Shown here piece by piece: positions 8,701-19,200 of a DNA stretch of 40,264 nt. Positions within the stretch are counted from its first letter, which is position 1; each line of letters begins with the position of its first letter. The position numbers and the translations under genes are program-made. Under the pieces are notes generated by a model. That model saw only the letters and a list, made by a program, of their open reading frames with translations, was not told the origin of the DNA and searched no databases. The stretch is from Bacillota bacterium (GTDB taxonomy: Bacteria; Bacillota; Dethiobacteria; DTU022): positions 1 to 40,264 of the forward strand of contig JAAZLS010000071.1 in NCBI GenBank assembly GCA_012799185.1. Reading direction: 5' to 3'.

Positions 8701-9471
8701 ATTAACAATAGAGCTAATCCCCTGTTATCTGTCCGTAATTTGCAAGTATTTCTAAGCGGCAAGGTTGTCTTGGAGAAGATTACCTTCCAGGTGGCGCCCG
8801 GAGAGGCAGTGGGAATTATCGGACCCAACGGGGCCGGAAAAACCACCCTGCTGAAGGCTATTTTAGGGCTGGTTCGTCCCCGGCAGGGAAAGATTGACCT
8901 GATGGGCCACCCCCAACCTTATCCCCCCGGTGTGCAAAAAAAGATCGGTTATCTTCCCCAACAGCCCCGATTTGAACGGCATTTTCCCTTTCTATCTTCC
9001 GACGTGGTAGCTACCGGCCTACTTACCCCCTCCAGCCTTCTGCGTCCCCTCTCTTCCAGGCAGAGAGCAAGGGCTATGGAAGCATTAACCGCGGTAGGGA
9101 TGGGGAATCAGGGCGATACCCCTTTTTCCCGCCTGTCAGGGGGAGAACAGCAACGGGTCCTTTTAGCCCGGGCACTGGTACGCAAACCGGAGCTACTTCT
9201 CCTGGATGAACCCAGTAGCGGACTTGATTTTACCGGCCGGGTAAACTTTTTTAAACTGTTACAGCAAATCCAGCAAGAGTGCCGCCTAACAGTACTATTA
9301 GTATCCCATGATCTGCCAGCGGTGGCGAGATTTGCACCTACCCTGATTGCTATTAACCGCATTAAGCATCTCCACGGTTCTGCCCGGGAGGTGCTGCAGG
9401 ATCATCGGCTGGCCGATCTTTACCGCCGCCGGTTTAGCTCTCCCAATCGGGAGGAACCGGCCCTTGGCTGA
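8701..9471 (+). CDS. Metal ABC transporter ATP-binding protein, ZnuC-like (start codon uncertain)
   Basis: Walker A GPNGAGKTT, signature LSGGEQQR, Walker B LLLLDEPSSGLD. The ORF track starts at TTG 8740, but conserved-looking residues (PLLSVRNLQVFLSG) precede it. A GAAGGGGGGCG SD lies just upstream of ATT at 8701. Confidence 0.88.
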   Translation: MNNRANPLLSVRNLQVFLSGKVVLEKITFQVAPGEAVGIIGPNGAGKTTLLKAILGLVRPRQGKIDLMGHPQPYPPGVQKKIGYLPQQPRFERHFPFLSSDVVATGLLTPSSLLRPLSSRQRARAMEALTAVGMGNQGDTPFSRLSGGEQQRVLLARALVRKPELLLLDEPSSGLDFTGRVNFFKLLQQIQQECRLTVLLVSHDLPAVARFAPTLIAINRIKHLHGSAREVLQDHRLADLYRRRFSSPNREEPALG

Positions 9472-10258
9472 ACTGCTCTCTTACCTGTTTATGCAACGGG
9501 CTCTACTGGCCTGCCTGCTGGTCGGCACCCTCTGCTCTACCGTATCTTTTTTTGTAGTGCTAAGAAGACTCTCCTTCTTAGGGATAGGTATCTCCCACGC
9601 AGCCTTGGGCGGTATTGCCCTGGGAGTGGTAACCGGGATAGATCCCATCATTACCGGCGGCACCTTCGCCGTAGCTACCGCCATGGGCACCGGTATCATT
9701 AGCCGGGGGGGCAGGCTACCCGAAGATACGGTGACCGGTATCCTATATGCTACCGGGATGGCTTTTGGTATCGCCTTAATTAGCAGCTTTCATGGATATT
9801 ACCCGGAACTCTTTTCAATCCTCTTTGGGAACATCCTGGCCATCGATTCCCGGGAGCTCTGGCAGTTGTTGGCGGTCTCCGCCGCCGTACTGCTCTATAT
9901 CTATCTTTTCTTTAAAGAACTGCTGGCCCTCTCCTTCGATGAAGAGATGGCCCGGGCCCTAGGCCTGCCGGTAGATGCCCTCTCCCTAGGGCTACTAATC
10001 GCGATAGGCCTAACAGTAATCTGTTCCGCCCGGCTGGTAGGAACACTTCTGGTTTCCGCACTGCTGGTTATCCCCGCCGCCACCGGCCACCGGTTAAGCA
10101 GGCATTTCCGGTCCATGTTGGCTATAGCCCTGCTGGTAGGTAATTTGGGCGGCATCGGAGGAGTAATCCTCTCCTACTATTATCCTGTCCCCTCCGGGGC
10201 AGCGATCGTCCTCATCATGGCTGCTATCTTTGCCGGATCGCTAGCTGTAAAGCGTTAG
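9464..10258 (+). CDS. Metal ABC transporter permease, ZnuB-like
   Basis: Multi-TM ABC-3 family pattern (FFVVLRRLSFLGIGISHAALGGIALG). In-frame TTG start at 9464 after GGGAGGA, overlapping the end of the ATPase gene. Confidence 0.9.
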   Translation: MAELLSYLFMQRALLACLLVGTLCSTVSFFVVLRRLSFLGIGISHAALGGIALGVVTGIDPIITGGTFAVATAMGTGIISRGGRLPEDTVTGILYATGMAFGIALISSFHGYYPELFSILFGNILAIDSRELWQLLAVSAAVLLYIYLFFKELLALSFDEEMARALGLPVDALSLGLLIAIGLTVICSARLVGTLLVSALLVIPAATGHRLSRHFRSMLAIALLVGNLGGIGGVILSYYYPVPSGAAIVLIMAAIFAGSLAVKR

Positions 10259-10372
10259 CCGGCAAAACGGGGGACGCGGGCCCGGCAGTCACCGATGTAA
10301 AATGGCGCCGCCTATGCTAATATTATACTGGTGCTTTATTTAGGATTATGAAATTAAAGGGGGAGACCCGAG

Positions 10373-11986
10373 ATGAAAATCGCCCTCGCCCAATGCAACC
10401 CTACTGCCGGCAACCTGGCAAGAAACAGGGAGATAATCGCCCGTTTTTACCGTTCGGCCCGCCGGGCAGGAGCCGGGCTGGTCATTTTTCCTGAACTGGC
10501 TGTAACCGGCTATCCAGCCGGCGATCTGTTACTGAACCGAGGGTTTCAGAAAGAGGTAGACGGGATAATCCATACCGGGCTGGCTCCCCTAACCGGGGAC
10601 GGAGGGCCATCCATGTTGATCGGTGCCCCGTATGAATCCAATAACCATCTTTATAATAGCCTCCTGTTAATTAAAAACGGCCGGGTTAAACCGGTTCAAT
10701 TTAAAGAGACCCTGGCCAGTCACCGCTATTTTAATGAGAACCTTTATTTTGCCGCCGGCAGAGAACCGAGTACCATCCAACTGGGCGATCAATCTGCTGG
10801 AATTATAATCGGGGAGAGGGCCGTGGAGGCTTGCGGCAATCCCCCGCCCCCCGATGGTCCGGTGAAAAGGCTGGCCTTGAAAGGGGCTACCGTGCTCATT
10901 AACCCGACCGCCTCTCGCTACTACTATGGGCGGCAGGCAGCCCGGGAAAAAGGGTTAGCCACACTGGCTAAGAGACATCAGACGGGAATCCTAGTGGTAA
11001 ACCAGGTCGGTTCCCAGGATGGACTTCTCTTTGGGGGAGCCAGCCTGGCCTTTAACCGCCGGGGGGAGCTGCTCTCCCGGGGAACCCCCTTTAAAGAAGA
11101 ACTCCTATTAATCAACCTATCTTCCCTTGCCGGTTCCGCCCCGAAGGTGGTACCGCCCGTACAAGAGGATACTGGGTGGCTTTTTAACGGTTTGAAATTG
11201 GGTATTACAGACTACCTGGAGAAAAATCGTTTTACCCGGGCAGTGGTCGGCTTGAGTGGGGGTATCGACTCGGCGGTTGTAGCTGCCCTGGCGGTGGAGG
11301 CGCTGGGGGCTGAAAATGTGCTGGGGGTACTGATGCCCTCCCCTTACTCACCGGCCCCCAGTATCGAAGATGCTCTTCTACTGGTAAAAAACTTGAGTAT
11401 AGCCCATCGCCTGCTCCCGATCGAAAATATTTTTCATGCTTTTAGCAGCCTATTAAATCCTGGCGGGAAATTAAACTGGGATCTGGCGGAAGAAAACTTG
11501 CAGGCCCGGATCCGCGGGACAATCCTCATGTTTATTTCTAACCGGGAACACTACCTGGTCCTGACCACCGGCAACCGCTCCGAACTGGCGGTAGGTTACA
11601 GCACCCTCTACGGGGATATGGCCGGAGGGCTGGCGGTATTGGGGGATCTACCTAAGCTCCAGGTCTACGAACTGGCCCACTACCTTAACCGCAACCGGGA
11701 GCTTATCCCCCGGCGGACCATCGAAAAACCCCCCTCGGCCGAGCTGCGACCGGGACAGAAAGATGAGGATAGCCTGCCCCCTTACCCGGTTCTGGATCCG
11801 ATTCTCCGCCTATACCTGGAGGAAAACCTTTCCGCCGGGGAAATCATGGCCCGGGGCTACGCGGAAGAAACGGTGATCGAAATACTTCAACTGGTAGAGC
11901 GGGCCGGCTACAAGCAACGCCAGGTTCCCCCCCGTCTCTGGATTACATCGCCAGCAATAGAGCGGCGTACCCCTAGTTTTAGGTAG
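10373..11986 (+). CDS. nadE: NAD+ synthetase with N-terminal nitrilase-like (glutaminase) domain
   Basis: N-terminal FPELAVTGYP and FKETLASHRYFNE; synthetase P-loop VVGLSGGIDSAVVAALA; TTGNRSELAVGYSTLYGDMAGG. Confidence 0.93.
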   Translation: MKIALAQCNPTAGNLARNREIIARFYRSARRAGAGLVIFPELAVTGYPAGDLLLNRGFQKEVDGIIHTGLAPLTGDGGPSMLIGAPYESNNHLYNSLLLIKNGRVKPVQFKETLASHRYFNENLYFAAGREPSTIQLGDQSAGIIIGERAVEACGNPPPPDGPVKRLALKGATVLINPTASRYYYGRQAAREKGLATLAKRHQTGILVVNQVGSQDGLLFGGASLAFNRRGELLSRGTPFKEELLLINLSSLAGSAPKVVPPVQEDTGWLFNGLKLGITDYLEKNRFTRAVVGLSGGIDSAVVAALAVEALGAENVLGVLMPSPYSPAPSIEDALLLVKNLSIAHRLLPIENIFHAFSSLLNPGGKLNWDLAEENLQARIRGTILMFISNREHYLVLTTGNRSELAVGYSTLYGDMAGGLAVLGDLPKLQVYELAHYLNRNRELIPRRTIEKPPSAELRPGQKDEDSLPPYPVLDPILRLYLEENLSAGEIMARGYAEETVIEILQLVERAGYKQRQVPPRLWITSPAIERRTPSFR

Positions 11987-12095
11987 GTGGGCGGCCGGAG
12001 CGCCCCCTTGAATTGCCATCTTGTTTTTCGATATAATGGGGCAAGGGGATACAACCCCGCCCGCACTAAAATATAAATTAAAGGGCTGTCTGCGC

Positions 12096-14003
12096 ATGAA
12101 TGGAAGTAAGAAAAATAGCACCGCAACGGATTACCGGGTAATTGTCATCGGCGGAGGGCACGCTGGCTGCGAGGCTGCCCTGGCCGCCTCCCGAATGGGC
12201 CGCCGCACCCTACTGATAACTTTAAGCCTGGACCAGGTAGCGGCGATGCCCTGCAATCCCTCCCTGGGGGGGCCGGGAAAAGGCCACCTGGTTCGGGAGA
12301 TCGATGCGCTGGGAGGAGAGATGGCCCGTAATGCCGACCGGAACCTGCTCCAGGTAAGGATGCTAAATACCGGGAAGGGGCCGGCGGTCCAGGCCCTAAG
12401 GGCCCAGGTGGATAAGGCCGGCTACCAACATACCATGGCCCATGCACTGGAGCAGGAGGCCAATCTCCATCTAAAAGAGGATATGGTGGAAGAGATCCTA
12501 GTCGAAGAAAATCGAGTCAAAGGGGTCCGCACCCGGAGCGGCTATTATTTTCCAGGGGAATCGATAGTGCTGGCCGCCGGGGTCTACCTGCGTTCGGAAA
12601 TTTATTACGGGCAGCTCCGGCACGGCGGTGCTCCGGGGAATATGCTCCCCTCCCGGGGGCTGGCTGAAAACCTGCTTGCCCTGGGTTTTACCCTGGAACG
12701 GTTCCGGACCAACAGCCCTCCCCGGGTCCATCGCCGCAGCATTAACTTTAGCCGCCTGGTTCCCGTGCAGGGGGAACCGGAGATGCCCGGGCTATCACTA
12801 ATAACCCGGGTCTCCCCCCACCGGCAGCTCCCCTGCTGGATGAGCCATACTACCCCCCGCACCCACCAGGTTATACATAATAGCCTGGCGAATAGACCAC
12901 CGCTGGGGGAACGGGAGATCGCCCGCAAAGGCCCCCGTTACTGCCCCTCCATCGAAGAAAAGGTAATCCGGTTTGCCGAAAGGGAACGCCACCCGGTCTT
13001 TATCGAACCGGAGGGGGCCGAAACCGACGAACTTTACCTGCAGGGAGTATCTACCGAGCTCTCCCCGGAAATTCAAGAGGCTTTTTTGCAAACTATCCCG
13101 GGCCTGGAGCGGGTGGAAATTACCCGCCCGGCCTACGGCATTGAATATGACTATGCGCCACCGCTACAGCTTAAACCCACCCTGGAGACAAAATTAATCC
13201 GGGGACTCTTTTTTGCCGGCCAGATCAACGGAACTACCGGTTATGAAGAGGCGGCCGCCCAGGGCCTAATCGCCGGCATCAATGCCGCCCGGGCTGTCGG
13301 GGAAGAGGAACAACTTATTATTAAGCGCCACGAAGCTTATATCGGGGTCTTAATCGACGATCTGGTTACCCGGGGGGTAGATGAACCCTACCGCATGTTT
13401 ACCTCCCGCAGCGAGCACCGGTTGCTACTCCGCCATGATAATGCTGATCTTCGCCTAACCGGGTTGGGCTACCGGCTGGGGCTGGTCCGAGAAGATTATT
13501 ACCGGCGCTACCGGCACAAAAAAGAATTTGTCGCTACTGAAAAAAAACGCCTGCTTCAATCGCGCCTATTTCCCGGGGAAAAGGTAAACCGGGAACTGGC
13601 GAATCTTGGTTCTTCACCCCTCCAGGAGCCGGCAGCCGGAGCAGAACTGTTACGCCGGCCGGAGGTAAGCTACCGGCAACTCCTGGCCCTTGAAAACCGG
13701 GAAATACCGGATCTACCGCCCGATATGATCCAGGAACTAGAGAACCAGGTCAAGTATGCCGGTTATATTACCAAGCAGGAGGCCGCTGTAAAGCGAACCT
13801 CCCGCCTACAAGATAGAATTATCCCTGAAAACTTCAACTACGAGCGGGCTATTAACCTCTCGACGGAGGCCCGTCAAAAGCTAAGTAATATCCGTCCCCG
13901 GACAGTCGGGCAGGCTTCACGCATCAGCGGGGTTAACCCGGCCGATATTACCATGCTCCTCCTATACCTGGAAAAACCGGAACTACTAAAAGAAATCGGT
14001 TAA
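12096..14003 (+). CDS. mnmG: tRNA uridine-5-carboxymethylaminomethyl synthesis enzyme MnmG (GidA)
   Basis: [24 protein letters not shown] motif; [52 protein letters not shown]. Start trimmed from 12021 to the ATG at 12096. Confidence 0.95.
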   Translation: MNGSKKNSTATDYRVIVIGGGHAGCEAALAASRMGRRTLLITLSLDQVAAMPCNPSLGGPGKGHLVREIDALGGEMARNADRNLLQVRMLNTGKGPAVQALRAQVDKAGYQHTMAHALEQEANLHLKEDMVEEILVEENRVKGVRTRSGYYFPGESIVLAAGVYLRSEIYYGQLRHGGAPGNMLPSRGLAENLLALGFTLERFRTNSPPRVHRRSINFSRLVPVQGEPEMPGLSLITRVSPHRQLPCWMSHTTPRTHQVIHNSLANRPPLGEREIARKGPRYCPSIEEKVIRFAERERHPVFIEPEGAETDELYLQGVSTELSPEIQEAFLQTIPGLERVEITRPAYGIEYDYAPPLQLKPTLETKLIRGLFFAGQINGTTGYEEAAAQGLIAGINAARAVGEEEQLIIKRHEAYIGVLIDDLVTRGVDEPYRMFTSRSEHRLLLRHDNADLRLTGLGYRLGLVREDYYRRYRHKKEFVATEKKRLLQSRLFPGEKVNRELANLGSSPLQEPAAGAELLRRPEVSYRQLLALENREIPDLPPDMIQELENQVKYAGYITKQEAAVKRTSRLQDRIIPENFNYERAINLSTEARQKLSNIRPRTVGQASRISGVNPADITMLLLYLEKPELLKEIG

Positions 14004-15160
14004 AACCCGGTTAAAAGGGCCTCGATTAACCAGGAGTTTTCCGGGGGGCAACCGTCAACATAGATCCCTTGCGAGCGCAAGGGGCGGGCACAGCGCCCAA
14101 CAATTACCCGCCGGGGGGGATCCTCCGGCCTAATTTCAGGACAACCGGTAACAATGGTTATCCCCTCCAGGCTGGATAGCAACCCCAGCTCACTCATCTC
14201 AACCAGCACAGCCGCCACCGTATTGCGACAACCGGTACAGGTCTCCTCCGCCATCCGGAGGCGACACGGCAGCTCCCGGCCCAGTATCTCCGTTTCAGAG
14301 CATCTTTTAAAACGACGGCGCACCGATTCTAAGGAGGCGCCGACCACCTCAATCTCGGAAAGCCGGCCGGCACCCAAGCCTAATCTAATCGCACTTCGGG
14401 TAATCGGTACCTCCTCCGGCCGGTAACCTATAATTAGCCCTCCAATGATATCTAAAGCTAACGGATCCGTAGAGGCAGCAATTAAATCCATCTCTACCGG
14501 ATCCCCAAATACCGGGCCTACCCCCTCCTGGCAGTAAATGCCGTCGAGCACGGTCAGGCAAGGGTTAAAAAAAGAGGTTAGTTCCGGCACCCCTTCAAAA
14601 ACACCCCGCCGGTGCATCCTTTTTTTAGAGTGATCCGCCAGCAACCCCTTCAAATTTTTTAATCCCAGGGTGATTTCGGTCTGATCGTGGGTTTTTAAGA
14701 CTGGTAGGTTGATAATCGCATCGACTTTTAACGCCGTTTCATACACCTTTAACCGGGGAAGCACCCGCGCTCCCGGATTACGAACGATGAGCTCCTTATC
14801 TTTTTTTAAATCCTTGACCGGGAAACCTGCCTCCCGTAGCTCCTGGTAACCCATGAATTTAATTACCTCTTCGGTATCGGTCCCTATCCCCGCCGAATCG
14901 GCGATCATCGGGGAGGCCCCCGCCTCCCGTACCAATTCTGCTACCGCACGGCATACCTCGGGATGGGTTATCGCTCCACTCTCCCGGCTTTTAGGAACAT
15001 CAACCAAGTTCGGCTTTAAAAGTACGGTAACTCCGGGCTTAATGACGGGGGGAAGCCCCCCACAAAGCTCAATTGCCCGGGTAACCGCCCGGCGAATCTG
15101 CCCCCGGACGGGCCGGGGGGGGGTCTTGATTATGCTAACCTTTACTTTATCCACTACCAT
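14000..15160 (-). CDS. DUF362 domain-containing protein
   Basis: [80 protein letters not shown]. Cys-rich C-terminus. Start trimmed to the ATG at 15160. Confidence 0.87.
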   Translation of the reverse strand: MVVDKVKVSIIKTPPRPVRGQIRRAVTRAIELCGGLPPVIKPGVTVLLKPNLVDVPKSRESGAITHPEVCRAVAELVREAGASPMIADSAGIGTDTEEVIKFMGYQELREAGFPVKDLKKDKELIVRNPGARVLPRLKVYETALKVDAIINLPVLKTHDQTEITLGLKNLKGLLADHSKKRMHRRGVFEGVPELTSFFNPCLTVLDGIYCQEGVGPVFGDPVEMDLIAASTDPLALDIIGGLIIGYRPEEVPITRSAIRLGLGAGRLSEIEVVGASLESVRRRFKRCSETEILGRELPCRLRMAEETCTGCRNTVAAVLVEMSELGLLSSLEGITIVTGCPEIRPEDPPRRVIVGRCARPLRSQGIYVDGCPPENSWLIEALLTGF

Positions 15161-15245
15161 GAAAATATTATAACATAGCCCTTGAGGATAAACCGCCGGC
15201 ATAAATGCCAAACTATGCTTACACCGGTTGGAGGCGTTTAGGTCA

Positions 15246-16127
15246 ATGTTAAAACAGGGTCTACTATTGCTGGTTATCGTTGCACTATTATTTCTTGACG
15301 AGATCGTCCCCCTCCCCCCCGGCCCCGAACCGGGGCTACCCAGACCGTTGCCCGGCCAGGTCGTTGCCAACAGTGAGGCCCCAAAAAACATTAAAACAAC
15401 CCCACCACCGGCCGTTGCTATCCCGGGCAATACCAATGGTGAACCGGCCCCCCCCCGGGAGAAGACTATAGGTAGAAAACCTGCTACCCCTAATAGGGAT
15501 AACCGTCAGCCGGTACAAGTTGAAGCCCCCCCCCGCCAAGAAACGGCGGCCCGACCCTCCCTCGCCTCCGACGACGGCGTAAATTTCTTGCTTCTAGGCC
15601 ACCGGGACTCTAAAATAGAGTTATTGATAATCGTCTCCCTTATTCCCGGTAAGAGCGCCCGTCTCCTTGCTATCCAACCCGGGACTATTCTCCAAGACGG
15701 CGCTACTATCGATCCGTTGGACCGAGCGGCCCGGTGGAGGGTAAGCAAGCGCTTGGAGGAGGTCGCTGGGGGGGAGATCCAGTTTGCAATCGGCCTGGAC
15801 CTGGCGGGGGTAAGCAAAATGATCGATACAATGGGAGGGGTAAAATATATGCTCGAGGCAGATTCTCGCCGGGAGTCCTCAATCGGTGGGGACCGGGCCC
15901 TGGAACTGCTAATCCGGGATTTAATTCCTGCTGGGGAAAAAGAACAACTACTAAGGGCCCTTCTACTACAGATTGATGCCTTGAAGCTAACAAAAATTAG
16001 CTGGACCTTAATCAAAATGGGTTACTACAGTCTCAGCACCGACCTAACCATACCCGATTTACTTGAGTTGCGGAAGGTCTCCCATAGTATCTCACCTTAT
16101 CGGCTAAAATACCGGGAATTGCCTTAA
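15246..16127 (+). CDS. Divergent LytR-CpsA-Psr (LCP)-like membrane-anchored protein
   Basis: N-terminal TM, Pro-rich linker, then NFLLLGHRDSKIELLIIVSLIPGKSARLLAIQPGT ... YMLEADS with VSKMIDTMGGVKY, reminiscent of the LCP fold order. GGAGG upstream of the ATG at 15246. Confidence 0.5.
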   Translation: MLKQGLLLLVIVALLFLDEIVPLPPGPEPGLPRPLPGQVVANSEAPKNIKTTPPPAVAIPGNTNGEPAPPREKTIGRKPATPNRDNRQPVQVEAPPRQETAARPSLASDDGVNFLLLGHRDSKIELLIIVSLIPGKSARLLAIQPGTILQDGATIDPLDRAARWRVSKRLEEVAGGEIQFAIGLDLAGVSKMIDTMGGVKYMLEADSRRESSIGGDRALELLIRDLIPAGEKEQLLRALLLQIDALKLTKISWTLIKMGYYSLSTDLTIPDLLELRKVSHSISPYRLKYRELP

Positions 16128-16249
16128 TCAATTACTCCGCTTGAGTTTATAAGTTGAAAGTAGTAATATGGGATAGCAATCATACTATTTATAATACCAT
16201 AGTTCTGGCAAAACATTCCGATTACTTTATTTATGGAGGTGTTTTTTTC

Positions 16250-19200
16250 TTGGCTAATCATACCCAGGTAGAAACCATCAACGGGAGTACCGCCGCAGCC
16301 CATACGGCTTACGCCTTAAGCGACGTGGCAATAATCTATCCAATTACCCCCTCCTCCGACATGGGTGAAATCTGTGACGAATGGGCAGCCCATGGGAGAA
16401 AAAATATCTTTGGGCAGACCCTACAGGTCAGTACCATGCAATCGGAGGCAGGGGCAGCCGGGGCTGTCCATGGTTCGCTAACCACCGGTGCCCTGACCAC
16501 CACCTTCACCGCATCGCAAGGCCTGCTGCTAATGATCCCCAACATGTATAAAATCTCCGCCGGTCTCTTACCGGCCGTCTTTCACGTAACGGCGCGGGCA
16601 TTGTCAACCCATGCCCTTTCGATTTTTAATGACCATTCGGACGTAATGGCCGCCCGGCAGACCGGGTTTGCCCTTCTAGCCTCGGCCTCGGTCCAGGAGA
16701 TCATGGATTTAGGGCTGGTAGCCCATCTGAGCGCCCTTAAGGCCCGGGTCCCTTTTTTACATTTTTTTGATGGATTTCGGAGTTCCCACGAAATTCAAAA
16801 GATAGAAACTATCGGCTATGAGGACATTAAAAAAATCGTAGATTGGGACGCTATCGGCGATTTCCGGCGCCGGGCCCTTACCCCGGAATGTCCCGACCAA
16901 CGGGGCACAGCCCAAAATCCGGATATTTATTTCCAAAACCGGGAGGCTTTAAACCCCTTTTACGCGGCGGTCCCAGGGATCGTTGGCAACCAGATGGATC
17001 AGCTCTTCGAGCTGACCGGCCGTCGCTACCATCTCTTTGATTACGTTGGAGCCCCCGATGCCGAACGGGTAATAGTTACCATGGGTTCCTCCTGTGATAC
17101 GGTGGAGGAGACAGTAAACTACCTCCAGGGGAAAGGGGAAAAGGTGGGCCTGGTTAAGGTTCGCCTCTATCGACCCTTCTCCCGGGATCACTTCCTGGCC
17201 GCCGTGCCCCCCTCCTGCCGCCGCCTGGCGGTCCTGGACCGGACCAAGGAACCGGGGGCCCCAGGGGAACCGCTTTACCAGGATATTTGTACCGCCTTTA
17301 TGGAAAAGCAGCAGACCCCGCTCATCGTTGGTGGGCGCTACGGCCTTGGTTCCAAGGAGTTTTCCCCGGCCATGGTCAAGGCGGTATTCGATAACCTAAA
17401 ACAGGAACAGCCCAAAAACCATTTTACAGTTGGGATTACCGATGATGTCAGCGGTACCTCCCTGGAGGTTACCGAATCAATTGATACCTCCCCCCGGGGC
17501 GTATTCCGGGCCAAATTTTACGGCCTCGGTTCCGATGGAACAGTGGGAGCTAACCAGAATAGTATTAAAATAATCGGTGATAACACCGATCTCTATGCCC
17601 AGGGTTATTTTGTCTATGACTCCAAGAAATCCGGCGGGGTTACCATCTCCCACTTACGTTTCGGTAAGGAGCCGATCCAATCGCCTTACCTGATTGATCA
17701 ACCGGACTTTGTCGCCTGTCACAACCCTTCCTACGTTACCCGTTACGACCTGCTGGAGGGGATTAAGGAGGGCGGCACCTTCCTGCTAAACTCTGGCTGG
17801 AACGAAGAAGAGATGGAAGAACGACTGCCGGCGGCAATGAAACGCACCATTGCCCGTAAGAAATTAAAATTCTATAATATCGATGCCTTTAAAATTGCCG
17901 GTGAGGTGGGGCTGGGCAACCGGATTAACATTGTCATGCAATCCGCCTTCTTTAAATTGGCCCAGGTCATTGATCCGGAACTGGCCTTCGAAAAGATCGA
18001 GGAATCGGTTGAAAAGACCTACGGTAGAAAGGGCCCTAAGATAGTTGAAATGAACATAGCCGCTATGAATGGGGCTATAAAAGAGCTTAAGGAGATCCAT
18101 TATCCGGAAAGCTGGGCGGAGGCCACCCGGGGGGCAGAACATGTTCCCGAACCGGCCCCCCAACATGTCCGCGAATTGGTTTACCCCATGATGGCCCTTA
18201 AGGGCGATGAGTTACCGGTCAGTGCTTTCAGACCGGAGGGGATATTCGCCACCTCGACCACCCGGTATGAAAAACGGGGAATCGGTGTGCAGATCCCCGT
18301 TTGGCTGGCAGAAAACTGCAATCAATGCAACCAGTGCTCTTTCGTCTGCCCCCATGCCGCCCTCCGGCCGTACCTGGCCCGTCCCGAAGATCTAGAAAAT
18401 TCACCGGCGGGTTACCAAACGCTAGAGGCAACCGGTAAAGCCTTAAAAGGGTGGCACTACCGGATGCAGGTCTCTCCCCTGGATTGTACCGGCTGCGGGA
18501 ACTGTGTCGATATCTGCCCAGCCCGTACCACCGCCCTGGAGATGAAACCGCTGGATGAGGTGCTCTCCCTGGAAGAGAAAAATTTCCGATTTGCGGAAAC
18601 CCTTCCCGAACCGAGGCTGGATCTCCCCGTTTCCACTATTCGGGGCAGCCAGTTCCGCCGCCCCCTCTTTGAATACTCGGGAGCCTGTGCCGGCTGCGGG
18701 GAGACGCCCTACCTGAAACTCGTGACCCAGCTATTTGGAGAACGGATGCTTATCGCCAACGCTACCGGTTGTTCCTCCATCTACAGCAGTAATCATCCGA
18801 CCTCGGCTTACGCTGTGAATAGTAAGGGCCGGGGGCCGGCCTATGCCAGCTCCCTCTTCGAAGATAACGCTGAATTTGGGTACGGTTATTATTTAAGCGT
18901 ACTTCAACAGCGGGAAAAATTAGTGGAGTATGTGCAAGAGGCGTTGGCCCAGCCCGGCCTCTCCACCGGGCTGGCCGAGGCTTTAAAAGACTGGTTGAAG
19001 GTAAAAGAAAAGGGGCAGGCTTCGCTGGAGGCCGCTGATAGAATTCGGTCAATTTTACCGGAGGAGGTTAAAACAGCGACCGGGGCCCTGGGGGAGGCCT
19101 TGCAACAAGTTGAAAGCCGATCAGATCTATTGGCCAAGCGTTCAATCTGGATCATCGGCGGGGACGGCTGGGCTTACGATATCGGCTTCGGGGGCGTAGA

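Noticed and set aside
15506-16015. 169-aa minus-strand ORF opposite the LCP-like gene
   Set aside because: Ser/Arg-rich antisense translation; the plus strand has the better SD, TM anchor and LCP-like domain order.
16150-16249. AT-rich near-palindrome upstream of the PFOR gene (ATGGGATAGCAATCATACTATTTATAATACCAT)
   Set aside because: Imperfect symmetry and no match to Rex- or FNR-type boxes; too weak to call a regulatory site.
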